Shown here piece by piece: positions 57,863-64,000 of a stretch of DNA of 64,000 bases (position 1 is the stretch's first letter; every line of letters begins with the position of its first letter). Position numbers and translations under genes: made by a program. The DNA comes from Lustribacter sp965277075 (GTDB taxonomy: Bacteria; Vulcanimicrobiota; Vulcanimicrobiia; Vulcanimicrobiales; Vulcanimicrobiaceae): contig OZ255707.1 of NCBI GenBank assembly GCA_965277075.1, forward strand, positions 3,038,001 through 3,102,000. Direction: 5' to 3'. The notes under the pieces were generated by a model. The model did no database searches. It had not been told where the DNA came from and saw nothing but the letters and a program-made list of their open reading frames with translations.

Positions 57863-58723
57863 ATGTCCAGCACCCTCGTTCCATCTGAAGTCATCCTCGA
57901 CGTCCAGGGCTTGCAGAAGCGCTACGGCGACGGAACCCTTGCGGTCCAAGAAATCACGCTCGACGTTCGTGAGCGTGAGTTCGTTTCGATCGTCGGCCCC
58001 TCGGGCTGCGGAAAGACGACCCTACTCAAGACGATCTGCGCGCTGCTCGCGCCGACCGAAGGTGCGGTCAAGTTGCACGGTCACCGGATCAGCGAACCGC
58101 CGCCGCAGATGGTGCTCGTCTTCCAGGATTACGCGCGGTCGCTCTTCCCGTGGCTCACGGTGACCGGCAACGTGATGTTCCCGTTACGCCGGCGCAAAGA
58201 TATCGCATCGGCCGACAAGGTGCAGCATGCGCAGCGTGCCATCGAAGCTGTCGGTCTGACGCGCTTCGCGATGCACTATCCGTGGCAACTCTCGGGCGGC
58301 ATGCAACAGCGGGTCGCCATCGCGCGCGCGGTCGCGTTCCGGCCGGAGATCTTGCTCCTCGACGAGCCCTTCGCGTCGGTCGACGCCCTGACGCGCGCGG
58401 ATCTCGAAGACCTCACGCTGCACCTGCGCGACGAGTTCGGGATCACGATGCTGCTCGTCACGCACGATATCGATGAAGCCGTGTATCTTTCGGACCGCGT
58501 ATTCGTACTGAGTTCGCCGCCGTCGACCGTGCTCGAAGAAATTCGCATCCCCCTTGCGCAGCCGCGGGACCAGGTGCGCACGCGCTCGGAAGCGGGTTTC
58601 CTCGAATTGCGCAATCACATCCACGGTTTGATCGGGAAGAAGAAAGCGGACGGCATGAGCTCGTTCAAATTGCCGTCGCCCATATCGCCGACGCTCACGC
58701 TCGAAGGAGAGACGGTACCATAA
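57863..58723 (+). CDS. ABC importer ATPase (SsuB/TauB type)
   Basis: A 286-residue protein with Walker A SIVGPSGCGKTTLLKTICAL, the Q-loop VFQDYARSLFPWLTV, the signature LSGGMQQRVAIARAVA, Walker B ILLLDEPFASVDALTRADLE and the switch LLVTHDIDEAVYLSDRVFVL. All motifs are intact. A C-terminal tail of about 30 residues extends beyond the usual end. It is the only complete ATPase of its class in the window and could serve several binding proteins. Confidence 0.95.
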   Translation: MSSTLVPSEVILDVQGLQKRYGDGTLAVQEITLDVREREFVSIVGPSGCGKTTLLKTICALLAPTEGAVKLHGHRISEPPPQMVLVFQDYARSLFPWLTVTGNVMFPLRRRKDIASADKVQHAQRAIEAVGLTRFAMHYPWQLSGGMQQRVAIARAVAFRPEILLLDEPFASVDALTRADLEDLTLHLRDEFGITMLLVTHDIDEAVYLSDRVFVLSSPPSTVLEEIRIPLAQPRDQVRTRSEAGFLELRNHIHGLIGKKKADGMSSFKLPSPISPTLTLEGETVP

Positions 58724-59679
58724 TTCGCCCCGTTCTCACACGCTCGTCCGCGGTGCGTGTCCTCGCTGCCGGTGCGGCCACGTTCGGCTTTCCGAGCGTC
58801 GTGCGGTCGCAGACGCTGACAACCGTGCGCGTCGGGCTTGCGCTCGAAGACGACGCGACACCGATGCTGTACGGCGTGCAGAGCGGACTGTTCAAGAAGG
58901 TCGGACTCGACATACAGTTACAGCCGGTCAACAGCGGCGCGGCCGCCGCGGCAGCCGTTGCCGGCGGCGCGCTCGACATCGGCAAGTCCAGCATGATTTC
59001 GTTGATCAGCGCGCACGTGCGGAGCGTTCCATTCTCGCTGGTCGCGCCGTCGGGGCTCTACACGAGTACCGCGCCCGTTGCCGCGCTCGTCATTCCAAAG
59101 AACTCCTCGATCAAGACGGGTGCGGACTTTACGGGGAAAACCGTCTCGGCGTCATCGCTCAAAGACTTGATCGCCGTCGCTACGCAGGCGTGGATCGACA
59201 CCCACGGTGGGAACGCGTCAGGCGTCAAGATTCTCGAACTGCCGAGTTCGGCGGTTCCCGCCGCACTCGATCAGGGCACGATCGACGCGGCAACCATCGT
59301 CGATCCGGCGCTGGCCGAGGCCCTCGACGGCGGAAAGGTCAAGCTGCTCGGCTATTCGTTCGACGGGATCGCAAAACGATTTCTCATTGCAAGCTTCTTT
59401 GCGACGAACGACTACATCGCCAAGAACGGCGATCTGCTCCGGCGCTTCAACGGCGTCGTACGTGAAGCGATCGTCTACACGAACAACCACCACGCGCAGA
59501 CGCTGGAGCTCATCGCGAGCTGGTCGAAGATTCCGACCGCGACGCTCACCCGCATGACCCGCTCGACGTCGGCAACCGCCTTGCTCGCGGCCGAAATCCA
59601 GCCGCTGATCGAAGCTGCCGCCAAGTACAAAGTGATCGACAAAAGCTTTCCGGCCCAAGAACTCATCGCCAAGCTGTAA
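58720..59679 (+). CDS. NMT1/SsuA-type ABC substrate-binding protein of the importer
   Basis: About 319 residues. The start is uncertain: GGAG lies ten bases before an in-frame ATA at 58720 that overlaps the ATPase stop, while the first standard start (GTG 58753) has no ribosome binding site. The longer form has a Tat-like signal (TRSSAVRVLAAGAATFGFPS). VGLALEDDATPMLYGVQSGL, FKKVGLDIQLQPVNSGAAAA and AAEIQPLIEAAAKYKVID show the NMT1 fold. It is the one member of the family here encoded with its own permeases and ATPase. Three cupin genes and a dioxygenase gene are downstream. Confidence 0.88.
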   Translation: MIRPVLTRSSAVRVLAAGAATFGFPSVVRSQTLTTVRVGLALEDDATPMLYGVQSGLFKKVGLDIQLQPVNSGAAAAAAVAGGALDIGKSSMISLISAHVRSVPFSLVAPSGLYTSTAPVAALVIPKNSSIKTGADFTGKTVSASSLKDLIAVATQAWIDTHGGNASGVKILELPSSAVPAALDQGTIDAATIVDPALAEALDGGKVKLLGYSFDGIAKRFLIASFFATNDYIAKNGDLLRRFNGVVREAIVYTNNHHAQTLELIASWSKIPTATLTRMTRSTSATALLAAEIQPLIEAAAKYKVIDKSFPAQELIAKL

Positions 59680-59687
59680 GAGGAACC

Positions 59688-60377
59688 ATGACCAACCAAA
59701 ACGGCTCGTCCAACGGAAACGGTGCAACGAACGGAAACGGCGCGGCTCCGGCCGAGCGCATGTCGTACGGCGAACAGAAGAATCGCATTTTCGTGCGGGC
59801 AATCGCCGGTGAATACAATCTCACGCAAGAACTCAAGCGTCTGCGCTCGCTCCCGCGCGTCGTCAAAGGGCGCGAGTTGCCGTTCCACAGCGGCCCGCAG
59901 CAGTTCAGCAAGCATTACATGGAACCGAAAGACGGGCTCGGGCAGACGCTGCACATCCATCTCGAAGAATATTCGCCGGGCGGCAAATCGCAAAAGCACG
60001 GCCACGTCAACGAGGCCGTATTTTATATTCTCGACGGTGAGGGCGCGGAAGTCCACGACGGTATCCGCTACGAATGGGAAGCCGGCGACGCGGCGATCGT
60101 CCACAACAACTGCGTTCATCAGCACTTCAATCGCAATCCCGACAAACCGGCGCGGGCCCTCGTGATGAAGACGAAACCGATGTTCCTATTCCTGAATATG
60201 CTCTTCCAACAGCTAATCGAAAAAACACCGAAGGAACCGACGGCGACGCAGGGCGACTTCCAACCGCGAGAAGAGCCGGTCCACGTGCACGATCACGATC
60301 ACGATCACGCCGCCGGCACCTACGACCACGATCACGATCATTCGCACGATCACGAGCACGAGCACGTGAGAGCCTAA
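59688..60377 (+). CDS. Cupin-domain protein with histidine-rich tail
   Basis: A 229-residue cytoplasmic protein. A low-complexity N-terminus of repeated NGNG units precedes a cupin domain: KHGHVNEAVFYILDGEGAEV (motif 1 with metal ligands) and WEAGDAAIVHNNCVHQHFNR (motif 2). The last 30 residues are mostly His-Asp repeats (HDHDHDH), which would bind several metal ions. Cupins of this type include ring-cleaving dioxygenases such as gentisate dioxygenase relatives. It lies eight bases after the binding-protein gene. Confidence 0.85.
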   Translation: MTNQNGSSNGNGATNGNGAAPAERMSYGEQKNRIFVRAIAGEYNLTQELKRLRSLPRVVKGRELPFHSGPQQFSKHYMEPKDGLGQTLHIHLEEYSPGGKSQKHGHVNEAVFYILDGEGAEVHDGIRYEWEAGDAAIVHNNCVHQHFNRNPDKPARALVMKTKPMFLFLNMLFQQLIEKTPKEPTATQGDFQPREEPVHVHDHDHDHAAGTYDHDHDHSHDHEHEHVRA

Positions 60378-60380
60378 CCG

Positions 60381-61010
60381 ATGCCGGAGACCCAAGTCCC
60401 GTGGGACGAATATCAGAAGTGGCTGCAAGGCGACGTCAGCGGGAAGTATTACGACGAACTGCTCGACGAAGCGCGCAACGCGCCGGCCCGTAACGCCGCG
60501 CGTCCGAAGGTCGTCAAGGCTTCGCAGATGCCGTGGGAAAATTCACCGCACGGTTTGCTGAAGCACATCGTGAACGAAGGCATGAACACGCGGGCCGAGA
60601 CGGTCGATGCGTATATGCAGATCATTCCGCCCGGCGGACGCTCGGGAAAGCACCGGCAACTGGCCGAGCAGGCGTTTTACGTTATCGAAGGCTGCGGCTA
60701 CGATATTCACATGGACTGCGATCTGGTGATTGCCAATGGTGAGAAATACTCCTGGAAGCCGGACGGCGACGAGAAGCGCTACGAGTGGGAAGCGGGCGAC
60801 ATGGTCTACGTTCCGCCGAACACGATCAGCCAGCATTTCAACGCCGATCCGCGCAAACCGGCACGCATCGCGGTCGTGACCAATCGCGTCTATCGCAAAA
60901 GCGGGCTCAACGATCTCGAGCAAATCGAGAACGCGCCCGAATACGACCCGACCGAAACACTCACGGCCGAAAAGCTCAAACGCTATCTGGAGCCGCGAAG
61001 CGGAATCTAG
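60381..61010 (+). CDS. Cupin-domain protein
   Basis: A 209-residue protein three bases after the previous cupin gene. Motif 1 is GGRSGKHRQLAEQAFYVIEG and motif 2 is WEAGDMVYVPPNTISQHFNA. In motif 1 the usual second histidine is replaced by glutamine in KHRQLAEQ, so the metal site differs from that of its neighbour. N-terminal PWDEYQKWLQGDVSGKYYDE is shared with uncharacterised paralogues. It may pair with the first cupin as a hetero-oligomer. Confidence 0.82.
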   Translation: MPETQVPWDEYQKWLQGDVSGKYYDELLDEARNAPARNAARPKVVKASQMPWENSPHGLLKHIVNEGMNTRAETVDAYMQIIPPGGRSGKHRQLAEQAFYVIEGCGYDIHMDCDLVIANGEKYSWKPDGDEKRYEWEAGDMVYVPPNTISQHFNADPRKPARIAVVTNRVYRKSGLNDLEQIENAPEYDPTETLTAEKLKRYLEPRSGI

Positions 61011-61879
61011 CCTGCGACGGGGGCGGCGATGCCCTCGATCTGCACGCGATAGCCCGATCGCACGTTTGGCCAATAATCCCAAATCGCTTGATGCTGGACG
61101 CAACGATTATCCCAAAACGCGATAGCGTGCGGCGTCCAGCGGAAGCGGCACGTCCATTGCGCGTTCGCGCAATGGTCGACGAGAAAGCGCAGGATGCGGT
61201 CGCCTTCGAGGCGCGGTAACTCGTTGATGTGCGACGTGAAGTCGACGTTGACGTAAATTGCCTTGCGGCCGCTCTCCGGGTGACGCACGATGACCGGATG
61301 CACCGAAACCGGGGTGCCGGGTCCGAAGATACGGGTCCCGTCATGGGTCGCCGTAAGACCCTCGAGATAGGCCTTCATGCGCGGCGAGAGCGCTTCGTAT
61401 GCGGTGTACATGCTCGCGAACATCGTGTCTCCGCCGCCATCCGGCGGCACCGTGTGATTGTAGAGGATCGTTCCAAGTGGCGGCTTGGCCGCACACGATT
61501 GATCGCTGTGGAAGTTTTCGCCCGAGATGACATGCGAGGTCTCGTCGTAATGAAACTTGCGCACGTACGGGTTGTCGGTGCCCTTGCTGATCGTGGTTTT
61601 GCCGACGTGAGAACCCAACGGCCCGAAGTAGGCGCCCAGTCGAATCTGATCCTCGAACGATATACGCTGGTTGCGAAAGAACACGACCTGATATTGGGTG
61701 AACGCTGCGCGTAACTGTTCGAGCTGCGCATCGGAGAGCGGCGCGGTGAGATCGATGTTACCGATCTCTGCCCCGACGTGCGGTGAGGCCGGCGTCACGG
61801 AGATCGCGTCGTAGACGACCGCACGTAGCACCGGCTCCGGTTCGGGTCGCGATTGCGCTCGCGGTTGAAACGTCTGCAC
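61007..61879 (-). CDS. TauD/TfdA-family 2-oxoglutarate-dependent dioxygenase
   Basis: A 290-residue protein. GTG 61879 was chosen because GAGGAA lies ten bases upstream and upstream residues would enter the divergent gene. ASPHVGAEIGNIDLTAPLSD is the typical N-terminal strand. The iron ligands are in NFHSDQSCAAKPPLGTILYN (HxD), and WDNRCVQHQAIWDYWPNVRS carries the third histidine and the oxoglutarate-binding arginine. Substrates of the family include taurine, sulfonates and aryloxy acids. It is divergent from a binding-protein gene. Confidence 0.93.
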   Translation of the reverse strand: MQTFQPRAQSRPEPEPVLRAVVYDAISVTPASPHVGAEIGNIDLTAPLSDAQLEQLRAAFTQYQVVFFRNQRISFEDQIRLGAYFGPLGSHVGKTTISKGTDNPYVRKFHYDETSHVISGENFHSDQSCAAKPPLGTILYNHTVPPDGGGDTMFASMYTAYEALSPRMKAYLEGLTATHDGTRIFGPGTPVSVHPVIVRHPESGRKAIYVNVDFTSHINELPRLEGDRILRFLVDHCANAQWTCRFRWTPHAIAFWDNRCVQHQAIWDYWPNVRSGYRVQIEGIAAPVAG

Positions 61880-61982
61880 TATTTGGTGTTCCTCACTTCC
61901 TTCACTATAAGAAATTCGGGGCACCCGCGCAATCGCTTTGTCCAGTGGAACGCCGCCGGTGTTCCGCGTACAATGACGTCCA

Positions 61983-62951
61983 ATGAAGCAGCTTCTTCGC
62001 ACGCTCATTGCCGGCTTGATCGTGTGCGGTGCAACGGTGGGACCGGCATCGGCGCAAACCAGCCCCAAGCCGGCCGAGCTCTTTCACCTTCACGTCGGCA
62101 CACCGGCGACCGATCAGACGATGTCGCTGATCTACGGCGTCGCGAGCGGCATGTTCGCGCGAGCCGGACTCGACGTTCAACTCGATCACAGTTCGCCCAA
62201 CGGCGCTGCGATCGCGGCCGGTGTCCTTGGCGGAAGTTACGATGTGGGCAATTCGATCGTCACGGCACTCTTCGACGCGCACCGACGGGGGATACCGTTC
62301 GCGATCGTCGGCGTCGGCGCCGTTTACGATAATCGTGCGCCGTACAGCGGGATGGTCGTTCCGAACGACTCACCGATTCGCACCGCAGCCGATTTCCGAA
62401 GCGGTGTCGTCGGCCTCGCGATCTTGCGCGATATCGGCGAAGTGGCGATCGATAAGGCGGTCAACGAAGCCGGTGGTACGACGAAGAATCTCCAATTCGT
62501 CGAAATTCCGCAAACTGCCGGAATCGCGGCCGTCGAGCAGCACCGCGTCCTTGCGACGGAGTTGTCGAATCCGATGCTCGCCCAGGCGCTCGCAAGCGGA
62601 ATGCGACTCGTGCCGGACCTGAATACGTTCGGGACGTCGTTCACGTTCACAACCTACTTTGCTACGAAAGATTTTGCGGCGAAGCATCCCGACATCATCA
62701 AAGCGTTCTCGCGCGTGCTTGCACAAGCGGCGCTCTATACCAACGCACATCCGGCCGAAACAGCCGCTCTGCTGGCGACGGAAAGCGGCATCTCGCTCTC
62801 CGTCATCCAGCACATGCCGCGCGTGAAGAACGGCACGTCGGTCACGGCGGCGAGCATTCAACCGTTGATCGACGCTGAAGCGAAGTACGGCTATTTGCCC
62901 GCGCCGTTTCCCGCGCAGGAGCTCATCGATCCCAATGTCGAGAGCAAGTGA
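61983..62951 (+). CDS. NMT1/SsuA-type ABC substrate-binding protein
   Basis: A 322-residue exported protein (signal LLRTLIAGLIVCGATVGPAS). HVGTPATDQTMSLIYGVASG, MFARAGLDVQLDHSSPNGAA and PRVKNGTSVTAASIQPLIDA match the NMT1 fold and resemble the protein at 16336-17289. It is divergent from the TauD-family gene and overlaps or abuts a bicupin gene, which suggests uptake and oxidation of one compound. No transporter is encoded with it; the intact importer 3.3 kb upstream is a candidate partner. Confidence 0.88.
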   Translation: MKQLLRTLIAGLIVCGATVGPASAQTSPKPAELFHLHVGTPATDQTMSLIYGVASGMFARAGLDVQLDHSSPNGAAIAAGVLGGSYDVGNSIVTALFDAHRRGIPFAIVGVGAVYDNRAPYSGMVVPNDSPIRTAADFRSGVVGLAILRDIGEVAIDKAVNEAGGTTKNLQFVEIPQTAGIAAVEQHRVLATELSNPMLAQALASGMRLVPDLNTFGTSFTFTTYFATKDFAAKHPDIIKAFSRVLAQAALYTNAHPAETAALLATESGISLSVIQHMPRVKNGTSVTAASIQPLIDAEAKYGYLPAPFPAQELIDPNVESK

Positions 62952-62976
62952 GGACGGCGCGAGCGAAGGGCACGGC

Positions 62977-63966
62977 ATGCGAACGTTTTACGATGATTGG
63001 CTCGACGCGAGCGGTCAGATAGAAGCGGCGTTGCGCGCGACGTCGGCGGTTGCACGGGATCGGGATATTCCGTGGGTTAGCACGCCGCAGGATGCGAAGG
63101 TCAAGCTGATGGTCGCGAATGAGCTCGGGTACGCGACCATGGGCAGCAACGTTCTCAAGGCGGAGATTCCGGTCGGCTGGCATACCGGAAAGCATCGACA
63201 CGGCGAAGAGTCGATGCACGTTCTCGGCGGCGAAGGCTTCAGCGTCATCGACGGACGGCGCTTCGACTGGCATGCGAGCAGCACGCTGCAGATTCCGTAT
63301 TGGGCCGAGCATCAGCACTTCAACACCGGCGGCGTACCGGTGCTCTATCTCTCCGCGATGGCCTTTGATCTCGAACGTTTCGTTCGTCTCGCGCGCCTCG
63401 AGCAGCTGGAAACCTGCGGTCCGAATAGCGCCGCAGCGCTGGCCGGCGTGCCGGCGCAAACGTCGCAGTATTACGGCGACGGCAGCCGAGCCGTGATTGA
63501 CATCGAAGACGCGCCGGCGAACGACGATTCGTTCGAGCCGCTCGGCAATATCGCCGCCGTCAAGAAACAACACGACTTCATCCAGTATCTCGTCGTGCCC
63601 AAGAACGGATTTCGTGCGACGAGCGTCGCGATCACGCACCAATGGATCGAGCCGCCCTACCATCACAGCGGCCGCCACAAGCACTTGGAGGCGGTCGTCT
63701 ACGCGGTCGAGGGCGAAGGTTACACCGACATGCAGGGGCGGCGCCTCTACTGGGAGGCGGGCGACGTGCTGTATGTCCCGCCGGCGATGTGGGAGCACGA
63801 GCACATGAACGACAATCCGAATCCGATCAAACAGCTTCGAATCGCGTTCGGCATCCGGACCTGGTTCACCGACATCTGGCCGGAAGGTTTCACGAGCCAA
63901 CGAATCTACGATCGATCGGGACAGCCGATCGAAGCCGGCCCGATCGAACGCCACCGCGAGCGCTAG
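62977..63966 (+). CDS. Bicupin protein
   Basis: About 329 residues from ATG 62977, six bases after GAAGGG; ATG 62935 inside the previous gene is an alternative. The first cupin has HTGKHRHGEESMHVLGGEGF and IPYWAEHQHFNTG. The second has HHSGRHKHLEAVVYAVEGEG and WEAGDVLYVPPAMWEHEHMN. Both have the histidine and glutamate ligands. The two-domain layout is that of gentisate- and salicylate-dioxygenase-like bicupins. The substrate is unknown. The remaining 34 bases of the window hold no recognisable gene. Confidence 0.88.
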   Translation: MRTFYDDWLDASGQIEAALRATSAVARDRDIPWVSTPQDAKVKLMVANELGYATMGSNVLKAEIPVGWHTGKHRHGEESMHVLGGEGFSVIDGRRFDWHASSTLQIPYWAEHQHFNTGGVPVLYLSAMAFDLERFVRLARLEQLETCGPNSAAALAGVPAQTSQYYGDGSRAVIDIEDAPANDDSFEPLGNIAAVKKQHDFIQYLVVPKNGFRATSVAITHQWIEPPYHHSGRHKHLEAVVYAVEGEGYTDMQGRRLYWEAGDVLYVPPAMWEHEHMNDNPNPIKQLRIAFGIRTWFTDIWPEGFTSQRIYDRSGQPIEAGPIERHRER

Positions 63967-64000
63967 CCGGGTGCCTGGTGAAACGGGAACGCAACGAATC

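Overview
The window is GC-rich bacterial chromosome with very tight gene packing: most genes in a row overlap by 1-10 bases (ATGA or GTGA junctions) and GTG or TTG starts are common. It carries rpsR-rplI-lonC-dnaB, flagellar stator genes, a complete red-type RuBisCO operon (cbbR, phosphoribulokinase, cbbL, cbbS, cbbX) and an unusual number of NMT1/SsuA-type solute-binding proteins. This combination fits a CO2-fixing soil or rock lineage such as Candidatus Eremiobacterota (WPS-2). That assignment is inference from gene content and has not been tested phylogenetically.

Layout. 0-1.6 kb: the 5' part of a Fic toxin gene with its small antitoxin, then a frameshifted gene. 2.2-8.2 kb: a branched-chain-type binding protein, an ECF41-like sigma factor facing a VOC gene, small genes, and several gene remnants. 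8.3-10.9 kb: a solute-binding protein next to a cobalt-type nitrile hydratase operon. 11.2-17.3 kb: an Rrf2 regulator with a thioredoxin-reductase-like enzyme, methyltransferases, RidA, an HpcH aldolase and a solute-binding protein. 17.5-26.9 kb: nine coupled genes starting with inositol-phosphate synthase and ending with a PIG-L deacetylase, with YcaO in the middle. This looks like a biosynthetic pathway for a modified glycosyl-inositol and is the most interesting region. 26.9-28.9 kb: an ABC transporter whose permease and ATPase have decayed, while a leaderless binding protein survives behind an attenuator-like leader.

28.9-38.4 kb: carotenoid oxygenase, M28 peptidase, lipoprotein and solute-binding genes on the minus strand, divergent from two binding proteins and an S9 peptidase. 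38.4-41 kb: a ModE-type Mo-box followed by modA, a molybdopterin-domain protein, a molbindin, a small repeat protein and an epoxide-hydrolase-like gene. 41-45.6 kb: motB and motA, a cysteine-synthase-type gene and small proteins. 45.8-49.8 kb: the housekeeping replication/translation operon. 49.9-56.2 kb: a TauE/SafE permease, the CBB operon and a gamma-carbonic-anhydrase-like gene that lacks one metal-ligand histidine. 56.3-64 kb: a complete NMT1-type ABC importer followed by three cupin genes, a TauD-family dioxygenase and another binding protein.

How it works together: the CBB genes indicate CO2 fixation, while binding proteins paired with hydrolases and oxygenases suggest scavenging of nitriles, peptides, terpenoid-like and possibly sulfonate- or aromatic-like compounds. 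Seven NMT1/SsuA-like binding proteins share only one intact transporter in the window. No rRNA, tRNA, CRISPR array, prophage or complete insertion sequence was recognised.
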